A stretch of DNA of 64,000 nt, taken from contig CM018610.1 in assembly GCA_009192285.1 (NCBI GenBank), forward strand, positions 470,780-534,779, given 5' to 3'. Both the position numbers and the translations under genes were made by a program. Shown one piece after another: positions 11,420-22,504 of this stretch. How positions within the stretch are numbered: position 1 is the stretch's first letter; the number at the start of each line of letters is the position of its first letter. The notes beneath the pieces were generated by a model. It saw nothing but the letters and a program-made list of their open reading frames with translations, did not search any database and was not told where the DNA came from. This stretch comes from Morchella semilibera (lineage: Eukaryota > Ascomycota > Pezizomycetes > Pezizales > Morchellaceae).

Positions 11420-12154
11420 CTAGTGTACAGTGAAGAATATATACCGCATGATATAGTTAGAGTGTTGGGTGATGCAGGCAATTTGGGTATACTATTGGGA
11501 GTTTAAGGAGCGTTTCCTATTCCTCTGGCGTTTTTATTTTATGTTTGTTCCCTCTCTTGCTTCTCTGTTGTAATTGGTGATGATTGGCGAAAGGAAGTAT
11601 GGTGGTAATCAACGAGGGGGCTTATTCCTAGATGGAGTTTTACTGAACCAGACACAGCTCATGGTGTTGCTCTTACATAAGTCTTGCAAAAATCTCCGGC
11701 ATAAGAAGAAGGATACAAAAACCTAATAGGGACTATCCTGGTTGCCCGTAGATCTAAAGACTCAGCAAAGCCTGAGGGGGGGGGCAAGGCCATATTCACA
11801 TTACAGTAATTTCCCATAGCCATAGACGTCACAAGATATATTTGGCAGCACCCTCTCCAACTCTGCGCTCTTGGGTCGGTTGGCATATAACATCTCAAAA
11901 ATCTTGATTTTTCGGTCACATTCCATCACGAGCTATCATCCGGTGTCAGAGTGATTCACCATGATTGGCTCTGGACACCTCCCGATCAAGACCGGCAAAT
12001 ATATCACATGGACAATCGTAGCCAATACCTATAGTAGGAAGCCTGTGGTGATTTATTTGTCTACGGAAATATGCGTATTTCATCAGCTGCGTACCCTTTG
12101 ATAGGCTCTGATATAATATTATTTAGAAGTCTTTATATATTACTATCTATGTAC
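11420..12154. other. convergent intergenic region
   Basis: Lies between the 3' ends of the dynactin p25 gene and the F-box gene. No gene is supported. It is AT-rich towards the right end, consistent with 3' untranslated sequence of both genes. Confidence 0.45.
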
Positions 12155-13162
12155 CTAATTCCCATCCTCGATCTCTCCCGTCTTCCTCCAGACACCGTTA
12201 GAATCTCCCCTCGAGTCCTCCTTCCACCCCATTGGCGCCTCCACCTCCCCCCTCCACGGAATCTTCATATCGCCGATCCTCATGACCCTCAACCCCACCA
12301 TATCCCTCTCCACCCTCCCTGTCAGTATTGAGTACGCTGCCACGATCTCCCTATACCTAACCGAGTCTCTACTCCACCGGTATCCCTCCCTTCCCAGATT
12401 CAGCTCCACATCCTCCCCGCCCATCAGCGTGATGTCAAGCTCCGTCAGCACCGGTAGTCGGCACACAAACGCTAGAAAATTATCAAACCGATTATAGCTT
12501 GGCCATGCCGCAGTATACACCACCCTCCGCAAATTCGGGAATATACCCGCCTTCATGCGCGCGATACCAGGGCTCTGCATGGCGTCGTGGTGGAAGTATG
12601 AGTCGCTGTCATACTGCGCTCGGAAGCACCCGTCATTCACCACCAGTAGCTCGACGGGGCACACGCGCAGCAACAGCATCTTGAGCTCGTTGGTGTCATC
12701 TAACAGGCGCACCTTCAACGCAGACAGCGTCTCCAGGTTGTAGCTCCATTTCGCGCACTTTTCGCGCACGGAGACGGAGTCGGGGCCGCGTGTCTGCTCG
12801 AGCGTGAGGGAGTGTGCACGGACTTCCCAGAGGAGCTTTTTGAGCTCGAGGCCGTTCTTGGCGGCATTCCAGTTGCGCAGGAAGGTGATGCGGACGTGAG
12901 TGATTACAGAGTGGAGCTCGTGTGCACGGATAAAGGCACGGAGGCGGGTAATGGTGCTGGTGGAGCTTTCTGGGTGTAGGCGGAGGCGGAGGGAGGCGAA
13001 GAGTGGGTAGAAGCAGAGTGAGTGGAGGCGGCGGCAGGTCAGACTTAGGTTCTTGAGGGTGGGGAGAAAGTCGGGGCTGGTGGGGGCGGGATCTCCGAGA
13101 GGGGAGATATATGATATGATCTGAACCAGGAGCTCTGTAGCTAGAGAAGCTAGAGAGGTCAT
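12155..13162 (-). CDS. F-box domain protein
   Basis: A 335-residue intronless reading frame. Residues about 3-55 (LASLATELLVQIISYIS ... LKNLSLTCRRLHSLCFYPLF) match an F-box: a conserved leucine/proline-poor start, then LSLTCRRL, then an FYPLF exit. The rest is leucine-rich and helical with no catalytic motif. F-box proteins act as substrate receptors of SCF ubiquitin ligases through Skp1; here substrate and partners are unknown. The start MTSLASLATELL is the first ATG of the frame. Fungi carry many such rapidly evolving genes, so no orthologue is proposed. Confidence 0.85.
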   Translation of the reverse strand: MTSLASLATELLVQIISYISPLGDPAPTSPDFLPTLKNLSLTCRRLHSLCFYPLFASLRLRLHPESSTSTITRLRAFIRAHELHSVITHVRITFLRNWNAAKNGLELKKLLWEVRAHSLTLEQTRGPDSVSVREKCAKWSYNLETLSALKVRLLDDTNELKMLLLRVCPVELLVVNDGCFRAQYDSDSYFHHDAMQSPGIARMKAGIFPNLRRVVYTAAWPSYNRFDNFLAFVCRLPVLTELDITLMGGEDVELNLGREGYRWSRDSVRYREIVAAYSILTGRVERDMVGLRVMRIGDMKIPWRGEVEAPMGWKEDSRGDSNGVWRKTGEIEDGN

Positions 13163-15218
13163 ATTTTTGAAATACTTTGAGAATGCAATCTACGTAGGCT
13201 ATGAGCGGATAGTGATCCAGCTGTGCATGTGTAGTAGTAATAAGCGAATGGGTAGGAGGAGTGCAAACTCCATGAAGCTCTGTTGGGGTTGGACGAGGAT
13301 GAGGAGAAGGATGATGATGCTGAAAAAGAGGAGAAGATTTGATACGAGGGTTTGGATGTCGAGATGATATTGGTTGTTGGACTTTCAAAATCAGGACAGA
13401 ACTGCAATGTCGTCAATCGGTAATTGCAGATCGGTAGTAGGGTTAGGGTTCAGTCGGATCTCCGGGTATAATAGTACTGTATTTGATTGATTGATTCATT
13501 TCATTGGATCTTCAGGGTATCAGGTCTTTGAAAGTGATGAAACGAGTATATATTTCGTATATGGGTTGATAGAAAGCCAATTGAAGATTGTAAACGGTCT
13601 CTCTTGTAACTACATGTACATGTATCGCAGAACAAGTACATGTATGAAGTACCAATCAATCAATCAATCATGTGCAATTCGTCCGAGTGATAGTCCATGA
13701 TGAATCTTGTGGCCAGGATGAATTTGGGTCGCGAAATGCATGATCTACATACAAGTATCTAACGAGAAACTTAGACGGTATCAGGTTTTGTGTATGGCGG
13801 GGGTGGTGGTTCTAGCTGCAGGTTCTGCAGCGCCCACGTCAGTTGCGGATCCTGCGAGGAGCACTGGTCTAGTCTCTCCCCAGAATATCACTTATCCAAA
13901 CAGCGGTTGTTCCATCGGAAACCAAACCGAAGTCCGGCCCGCACCGCACTCTGCAGCCCTCGCCATGCAGAGTGCATTAAGCCTTGAGCTCGATCTGGTA
14001 AGAGATATTCCCCCCCCCCACCCCTCAAGGGCAACCTGATTCGGGTACTCGGAGATCATCAAGGATATAACAATACCTATATATACTCAATTATAAGTAC
14101 CCAGGCATCTCACCCAATATCATATATGATCATTCAAAGCTGTATATCAGATTAAGTGATCCTCAGGATGATAATTTGCCTAATTAACCTGTGCACCTCC
14201 GTTACACAACTCGTATAATGATGATCGAGGACCAATTAAATTTGGTGCATGGTATATACTCCTTATATAGACTGCACGTATTAGATATAATCATATATCA
14301 TACTGCAATCGCCTCAATACTCAATCACATTCTTACAGTTATCACACTGTTATCACTGAGTAGCCCACACCTGAGCTCTGCTCCAACCATCAACGCCCCT
14401 CCCCCTCTTACCTCAGTCATGTCAGGAAATTTTATCGTCGGGATGGAATAAGTATCTGCAACTTGCTTACGATTTACTACTGTCATCCTCACACAAAATA
14501 TTGGTATTTCATTGCTAACCACCGAAAAGCACCCAACCAACCGACCAACCAACCGACCAAAGCCCACCAAAAGTCCCCAGCTCACCGCCAAGTCCCAAAC
14601 TCAAACCCGTCCTCCAACCCCGACAATAGCACTGTATCATGATCCATCACTCGCCCTGGGGGGAAATGACCAAAGCCCCATAACGAGCGTCCTGACATTA
14701 CTGTATCTACACCAGATACATCCTCCCTCCCTCAACCATCGCGGCGCAAAACAAAAACTAATCTCTCCGGGTTCCTGCCTGATGACTGTGTCCTACATGC
14801 ACTGCGAAAGTATGTTGGCTCGTCCTGGCAACACAGCATGATCTACAGAGTTACGCACGTTACATTTTAGTGTTAAGTGCGAAAGAAAAAAAAAGGTAAA
14901 AATAGGGAATCAGGCTATTTCTTCCCTCTCCCGCTGGTATGCACGCGGGGTTAGGTGGGTATAAGTACATATATATATATATATATACTTTTGGATATAG
15001 TTACTTTTAGATTACTACCGGTGGGCATATACTATGGTCGGTCAGACGAGGCGGTCATGATTATCATACGGCCGGGAGTGCGTTGGATCGGACTGGGCTG
15101 GAGACTGCATGGGGCAGAGCTCGAACTGGAGGGCCAAAGGGAATATTTACTGTGCTACAAATGTTTACAAAAAGTACTTCCGAGCGTACGAAATATAAAA
15201 AAAAAATATAAAGATATA

Positions 15219-15254
<36 letters not shown>

Positions 15255-15462
15255 AGATACCCGCATTGCAACCCTAGTAAACCCTAGCTATCTTCAACAA
15301 ACAACCTCCAACCAACCCATCTGCAAGGCAAACCCGAAACAAAAAAAAAGCTCAACAAAAAAACACACAACTCCCAAATGAAAATCACCCCCACTCCCCC
15401 AAGTCATCGCCCGTCACGCGGTTTCCCCGCACAACCCTAGCCCCACCCATCAATGATCAGGG
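13163..15462. other. gene-poor spacer with simple repeats
   Basis: No supported gene in 2.3 kb. It contains three TACATGTA copies in tandem-like array at 13611-13643, an (AT)n tract at about 14970-14988, and a run of 29 A at 15224-15252 followed by degenerate AACCCTA motifs (about 15268-15290). The plus frame 13740-14039 has no recognisable domain. Confidence 0.5.
15224..15252. repeat. poly(A) tract, 29 nt
   Basis: An uninterrupted A run in non-coding DNA upstream of AACCCTAGTAAACCCTAG motifs. It may be a simple repeat or the scar of a retrotransposed end; no element body is recognisable. Confidence 0.7.
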
Positions 15463-17064
15463 TCAATCGACCAGCATTCTCTCCCCCGCTCTTCCCTGCA
15501 TCCACTCCTTCCCCCCACCCCTGTTCTCCTCCTCCTTCCTACTCAATCCCTCCCTGATACACTCCGCAAAGTCCTCAACCGTCGTTCCCCTATTGCGGTG
15601 GTCAAAGCGCTCTTTCCCTAGCTCCTCGTCCTGTGCAACGCCACGATAAACCTCCGCTATTCCGGAGAAAACAGCGCGCGAGAAGCCCGTCTGCGAATGC
15701 GTGTCGGCGATCTCCTCCATCTCGCGAACGCAGCGGTACGCTTTGGGTGGCGTGGCAGGGACGGATTTCTCGAGAAAGTCAAGCAGGGGCGGGAAGTAGG
15801 CGGAGATCTCCTCTTTGAGCTCGGGAAGGAGGGAGAGGTTGGCGGCGGTAGTGAAGGATTGGATGGCGAGGCCGTTGAGGCCCTGGAAATGATTGGATTG
15901 CGGGTTAGTTACGGCAAGTGATATTGTGTGATGCAAGCGAGTACGGGGCTATAAAGGAAGGAGGACTAGAGGGCAATTAAAATAGCAAAGCCGGAATAAA
16001 TAAAATAAGATAAATAAATAAAGTCCTCAATGTTCCTGGCCCATATCGCGGCTCCACCGCAATATAAAAACACACAAACCTTCGTCAACGACGCAAAGCA
16101 CATCTTCAACCCACTTGCCTGCCCCACCCGGTCCCCCACCCACCTCAACCCCAGAGCCTCCTGTAACCTCTGCCCTGTCTCTCCCACCAGCCTATCCGGC
16201 CCGCTGACCACAATCCTCGGTTTCCTCCACACTCCTTCTGGGTTATCGGGCGTCGGGCCCACAAACTCTGGTGGACTGCCGAGAATGGCGCCATCCACGA
16301 AGCGGACACCCGTACCACCGACGCCGCCGGGCCGTGCAAACACCTCCTCGATACGCTCGGCGAGCCCCGGCGATGTAGCATTCAGATCGATAAAGTATAG
16401 CGGCGGCTTGTTGCCCCGTGCGACATATGTATAGGCGTAGCCCACTCGGCGCGCAGTCGGCAGCGATTCGGATGGGGGCACGACCGACAGGATGATGTCT
16501 GCTTGGTTGATTAAATCTACGTCCGAGGAGACGAACTCGATCTGGCAGGCGGCGGCGCGGTCGGTGGTGTATGAACTGTGGTGGGGGAAATGGGGAGAAA
16601 GGAGGTAATTGTTAACTAAACTATCCATGAATAGTATAATAATAGAACAAATAAAGAAGAATTATTTACTCATAAGCTGTGGCACTGGGTCTATCATGTT
16701 ATTAAATCAATGGGTTATTTGGTTCTGGTTTATTTAATTGTAATAGCAGCAGCGTATATGATGAAGAGGATTTGCGGGCAGGGGGAGGTGGGGGAGGTGG
16801 GGGAGGTGAGTGAAGTGGGGGAAGGTTGGAAGATTGGAGGGGGTGAGAATATAAAAGGAGGGGGAGAAATATATTTCAAAATCGTAGGATAGAGGAAGAG
16901 AGAGGAAAGAAGTGGGGGGGGGGGGGAGGGGGGAGAGGGGGGTTTGTTTACTACCTACGACCAGAATTGCTTGTTATTATGCGAAAGTTGTAGGCCCGTA
17001 GTAGACGGGCGATACCAGCGCCCATCTCTCCTGGTGAGAGTATCGCTACAGTCGCAGTGGCCAT
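15463..17064 (-). CDS. 6-phosphogluconate dehydrogenase-like NAD(P)-binding protein (DUF1932)
   Basis: A beta-hydroxyacid dehydrogenase-family protein of about 341 residues; substrate unknown. The coding exons are 17064-16955, 16575-16080 and 15882-15463 on the minus strand, and they join in frame to 342 codons including the stop. Exon 1 holds the Rossmann nucleotide loop (VAILSPGEMGAGIARLL). Exon 2 carries ADIILSVVPPSES, YFIDLNATSPG and FVDGAILGSPPE, and ends KMCFASLTK. Exon 3 begins GLNGLAIQSFTTA, the start of the C-terminal helical DUF1932 domain. The first intron is long (about 379 nt) and contains a run of 13 G and GGGGAGGT repeats. Without exon 1 the protein would lack its cofactor site, so a caller starting at 16628 would be wrong. 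Confidence 0.88.
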
Positions 17065-19101
17065 TGGATCGCAGGAGTAGCAGAGCAGCAGCAGCAGCAG
17101 GAGGAGGCAGTAAAGTGGTGAACAGTAGTAGTAGTATCAGTAGAAGTATCAGTGAAGTTGTAGTTGAGGTATCAGTATCAGCAGCAGTGCCAGCAGATTA
17201 AGGGATCAGAGAGAGTGTATGGTGGTATAGAGAAAGAGGGAGAGGAGGGGGGGGTTTAGGGGGGAAAAATATAATAATGAACAGAAAACAATTGATGTTC
17301 ACTGGACTGGTAGTTCAGCAGTGGGTCGGAATATTGAATATTGGAGAAACCGAGTTTCAAGAATAAAATACGGTTCCAAAGATAAAACAAAAAAACAAAA
17401 AAACAACCGAATTCGTTGCCTTGATATTAATGGGGGGAGGGGAGAAAAAAAGTAAGGACGAGTCAAAGGTGAGGGGAGTGAGGAAAGATCTAGAGCTTCG
17501 TTTGCGGGGTAGATCAGGCAGGGCCTGATTGCAGCCCAGGAGGAGGGAAAAATAATAAATAGAAAAATAAAAATAAAAAAAAATAAAAAAAAAAAGTATA
17601 GGTACGATAAGCTACTGGTGTCGGTGAGTTTTAAGGAACAACCTCGTTTATCAAGATGCTGTCTGCTGGTAGGCGGTTATGTAGGCGCTCACTCCTCCCC
17701 TCGACTCTTCCTCCTCCTCCTTGGCTCCTCCTCCTCGCTATTCAGGTCGCCGTCCGTCATCCTCCCATGCGGTAATTGTTGCACCCCTCCCCCTCCCCCT
17801 CCCCCCCGCCTTTAGCGCTAACAGCAGTCCTGTTGGCTGTAGAGGGATCATGGTTCCATGGATCCTCATCCATGGTTCGTTCATGGTTCACTAACGTCCG
17901 TTACTCTTTCCCTGCGATGGGATCGAGATGATCTGATCTCATACCCTATCGCACTTTGACAGCTCTTTGTTGTACGGTACCTGCTTCCCAATTATGTAGG
18001 GAATCGAATTGCCATGTTTTGTGTTCTGAATGGGGAGAGAGATAGAGATCATTCCTGCAGAGAAATCCCGAATCGATATCAATAGCTGTCATAATTATTA
18101 CCATCTAGCAGAGGCTTATCGGGTGGCCCAGTAGTACTTTGACAAGCTACATGTACCTAGCTACCGCGCTACCTACTCCCAAAACCCACAACCTCAAAGT
18201 GCGGCCTTTGACATTGGAGTCCGAAGCAGTATGCAGATATTTGATGGCGTCACATCACCACCACCACCGCAACTACAACCCACGATTGTGGGATTCGCAG
18301 ACAGGGCACGGGACAGGGAGGGTTTGGGCGGGGAGAGGTTTGGTCAAAATCATGTTTGATTGGATTTGTTTAAAAAGCCTGTGATTCGATCAGAGATCAT
18401 ACAGCACAGACCACACACACCATACTACCATACCCAGTAGTAACATGGAGTCGGTATTCAATATGGCACGTGCGTAGGCATACGTGGATGGAGCCAGAGC
18501 CCTGGGAATGTTTCTTGCATGCTATTTCTATTTGCATTCGATAATGCTCGAGATCTAGATGGGGGAATCTGTATATAATAAAATGTCGCACTGTGAGCCG
18601 TTACATTGGGCAGTTCACTCTCTTCCTTTTCTGCCGTGGGGCTGCAGAATCTATGATGGTGGCCACATGTATCGGAAAAACAACAAACAACCTTCACTGT
18701 GCAGCTTCCTTTTTATTTTTAATTGCCGTTTGAGTTTTACAGGTGGCCTGGGTCTTGTCGTGACACTTTCTGCGCTTGTTGTGAAAGTCCGCGGCGGCGA
18801 CGATGGGGCTGTGAATGGTGATTGCCAGCCTTACCGAGTTTTCTACGTGTGTTTTCCTGCCCACGGATTACCCGTTTACGCCGCCGGTCGTTATCCATGC
18901 CGGCACAACTCATGATCTACCCGTTTGTGTCTTATCACAGACTCTCTCTCACTCCTCTCTCCCGCTCCCCTACATGGCCGTATACCCAAGGCGTTGCGAG
19001 AAACTCGGTAACGTTTGATACACTTTTTCTTTCTTCTTCTCGAAGTGACATTAAAAGTTCCAGAGTAAATCCAGCCAGCGTGGGGCTCATATAATCCGGG
19101 C
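17065..19101. other. spacer with simple repeats
   Basis: Upstream region of the 6PGDH-like gene and downstream region of TIM9. It has CAG/AGT triplet repeats near 17085-17180, A-rich tracts near 17570-17600 and one TACATGTA near 18147. A short stretch at about 18830-18890 resembles the PTDYPF block of E2 enzymes but is broken; see rejected items. Confidence 0.45.
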
Positions 19102-19885
19102 CTATCTTCCACCAATACCGGGCCCACCGCCCTGGACCATTGCCTGGTTCTGCTCAGCAAAGCGCTGGCCTGTCCTTTCACTGGCCTTGATGAACTTGTC
19201 GACGCACCGGCCGATGCAGGTCTCTTCTTTTGAGGAGACGGCTTTGGAGGTAAAGTCGTTGACGCAGTCATCGAAGCATCTGTGGATACCAATAACGTCA
19301 GATTACTATTCTCGTCCATAAACAGTCACGCTGCCCTGCGCCCCTCCACGCCGCTTCGGTGGTAGTAGTGGTAATGATGGTAGGTGGTGAGAGCAAGGTT
19401 CGGGGAGTAAAAACCGTTGAACAAGCCTCGAGTACATCTATAAACAGAAACGAAACGGATCTCGGGAGTTAGCAAAAGACCACCCCCATGTAATAATCAA
19501 AACCCAATCTGAACCGGGGCGCGGGAGTGGGAGGGGGAAAAGTGCATTAGGCCTAATTTTAACAATAGTGATGATAAAACAAAGGAATAAAGAATATTTG
19601 CTAAGTCTGAATGCCATGAAACACTATTTGAGGGTGGTTGTTTAGGACATACCTGCATAAAGTCTTTCATCTGTCGTCTCTCGATGACATTTTGGAACTC
19701 ACGTTGTTCAGAGGCAGAGAGGCTGTGGTGGCGGCGGCGGGGGGGGGGGGGCCTGTTAGAAAGAATATGTTCGGAGGAGAGGGGGGTGGGGGTAAGAGTG
19801 TGGTTTGACAACCAACGACCTGGTCCGGGGCGGAGGGGAGGCGAGACAGATCAGTGGGGGAGTGGGAAGAAACTCACGAATCCAT
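19102..19885 (-). CDS. TIM9: mitochondrial import chaperone TIM9
   Basis: Small Tim protein of the intermembrane space; with Tim10 it escorts carrier precursors to TIM22. Four exons on the minus strand, 19885-19878 (8 nt), 19722-19653, 19437-19415 (23 nt) and 19279-19102, total 279 nt, giving 92 residues. The product reads [19 protein letters not shown] ... [19 protein letters not shown], then [20 protein letters not shown]. Both CX3C motifs of the twin-CX3C fold are present, and length matches the family. All donors are GT and acceptors AG. The tiny first and third exons make the gene easy to miss. Oxidative folding through Mia40 is known for the family. Confidence 0.93.
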
Positions 19886-22504
19886 TGCGTATGCTTGCTT
19901 TGCTGTGTGGTTGGGCAGTAGGTGGTTTTTAGTAGGTGGTGTGTTCAAATCGCGAACAATTGATGGATGAGTTTCTGTATGTCTAGTAGCTTGAACCGAG
20001 CGTAGGCGAGATGACGGACTGGTTGTGGAGGGCCGAGGGTGGGATAAAAACACAGACAAGGAAAAACCGGAATAATTTTTCCTTGCGATTTTCGATTTTC
20101 GATTTTCTGGAAGGAATCCTTGGAAACTGATTGATCGTGGCAAGGCATGCGGATCAGATTACGGAGTTTGTCTCGCTTACCCTGCTTTGGGGAAAGCCCA
20201 TGAAGATCTATCCGAGTGCTACTAAAGAGCCGCCGAAAAGCCATACTCTAGAGTGGGATATAGATGTAGGAGCCTAGAGACACTGGACTGTGAACACGGG
20301 GTAGTATATAGAGCAATAATTATGCGCATTACATGTACATCCCTATATAGCATGTATGTACCTGCGGTTACTCTACTCTAATACCCACATATGTGCCATA
20401 TGTGCGTACATAATGTGCCTACATGTACCGACTGGCAATCCAAGTTTTCAATCGATGGTGAGCCTGTGAACGTTGAGGAGCGACTAGGGTAAGGGATTCG
20501 AAGGTTCATGTTATGCCCTGTGAGTTGATCGCTGATCAACCATGTCGGTGGGGGAATGCTCGACCCAAAATAGGCGAAGCGAGTAAGTTCTTGAAAAGCA
20601 GGGACCGTTACTAGAGTTGCTATTATTATTACTATTAGGGAAGGGATCATTTACCTCTACCAGTGTTCTTGGCGCCTCTCCACCCCCCTGCCTTTCAATC
20701 AAATCAACACTCTACTGCACGCGGACACGCAACACAACACCAACCACAGTGAGAAATTCCATATTCATGTCCAAGTTGAGGTTCATGTTTGTATTGTTTC
20801 TCTCTTCCATAAGTTCCCTTACCTAACTGGAAAAAAAAAAAAAAAAAAAGACCGATCATCTGGATCACTGAAGTCTTCCCCGTCCTTTACCACGCATCGG
20901 AGGGACTGTTCTGGCCGCCAGGGCCCTTTCTTTCTCTCTCTCGCCTGCTTTTTCTTTTTTTTTCCTTTCCCCTTCTCCTCCTCATCCACCGTCGCACAAG
21001 CTAAAGATCGCATCAGTCAGCAAGACCGTGCCTCTCCTCATCCAGTCGGGACTCAGATCATCGCTATAGAAGTTAGGGCCTCGGCGTGCCTCCTCAGCTA
21101 GCCCCACAAAAAAAAGAGAGGAACCAGGTCCTGTTTCTGCTCCCGAGCGCGCTCAGCCCTGAGTGGAGCGCCGCTGCCTACTGCTGCTGTGCTCCTACAC
21201 CTACCCTACTGTACTCTAGTCCTGCTGCTCCTTTCCTGGGGGTTGAACCGTCTGTCCTGGCCTGTCGTTGAACGTTGAACGATCCTTCCCCAGTATTTGA
21301 GCATCATCCCTTGTCTTGCCTGCTTGCCTGCTTGACTACTATTGTGTGTATGTTCCTGTCTGGTGTGTGTTCACGCATCTTTTACACTCTGCACTGCACT
21401 GCACTAGACTCTTAGAGTTCTTTACAGTCATTTGGTATGTACTGCATGCTTCCCTCCAGCCCATTCCTTTCACTCTCAAGAAGATCACACACACACCCCT
21501 CCCCCTCTCCCCATCCCCCCCCCCCCTCCCCCCGCGCCGCCAGTTAGTGCAGGACCAGGCACGACACCACCAGGCAGCTCCGACCGAGAGCAATATATCT
21601 CCGCCGCACACTGCTTTCTCCATTCACGTTTGTCTTGCTCAGCCGTGTGCCTCCGAACGAGACAGCAACTTGAACCAAGAAGTTTACACTTCACATAGTC
21701 ATTCACTCACTGATTGATTGACTGACTTGATTCACTGGTTACTGACAGTCTACTCTTACTACTGCCTTAGAGCCCACACGTCCTCTATACCCACCAACCC
21801 CAAACCTTAGGCAACTCCCACAAAACTACAAGTCTTCATACTCTGTACTCCGTATTCTGTACTATTCAGTACTTGGTACGTTACTCCCCTCCAAACCAAG
21901 AAAAGAGAGAGAGTACCCATTCCCCCATCTTCATTCTCATTCCATCCCATCATCCTTCTGTCTCCCCTCACTCGACTGGCTGCTACTACCGCTTCAAGTC
22001 GCCTCTGCTCCTACCATATCTGTTTGGCCACTCACATATCAAATAAAACCTACATGCCTGCATAGCACACATAACTTACCAGACATATAGGATCGGCATC
22101 CTTTCAACCGCTCTAGGTACACTTTACTGTTTGAACATCATCGGCTCATCACGCTTGCTCTACCACATTTCGTGTCCAGTAACCATTCCAGCTGCCGTTT
22201 ACCGTGCTAGACGCATTCCTATCCTTATTCAATCGCGGCCGGCGAACCTCTTTCTCTTTTCAAATCTTATTTTTCCATTTCTCTTTACCGAGTTCAGTCT
22301 CGTTAGGAAGAGATTAGGAAAGAAGAGGCTTAAAACACGAGACGACGAAAGGGAAAAATCTAAATCCTTTGCTGCAGAGATCTCTCAACTCGAAATACTA
22401 CTGTACAGATCCTTAATACACCCAAGCACGAGCGCACTAGTTCAAACCAAGCGAAATCCTCGGGAAAGAGGGCTTTCGCTCCTGTTTGTCAAGTCTCAAA
22501 GAAA
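19886..22504. promoter_or_regulatory. divergent promoter region TIM9 / RhoGAP with pyrimidine-rich leader
   Basis: About 2.6 kb between divergent genes. The left part has two TACATGTA copies (20330, 20420). From about 20650 to 22500 the plus strand is strongly C/T-rich with many short ATG frames, as in long 5' leaders of fungal regulatory genes. No coding exon with a recognisable domain was found. A run of A lies at 20831-20849. Confidence 0.45.

Noticed and set aside
12696-13388. Minus-strand 230-residue Pro/His-rich frame.
   Set aside because: Out-of-frame shadow of the F-box gene.
18780-18915. Fragment resembling a ubiquitin-conjugating enzyme (PYRVFYVCF in one frame, PTDYPFTPPVV in the next).
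   Set aside because: Needs a frameshift, lacks the preceding tryptophan block and the catalytic cysteine region, and is followed by unrelated sequence. Could be a relic, more likely coincidence.
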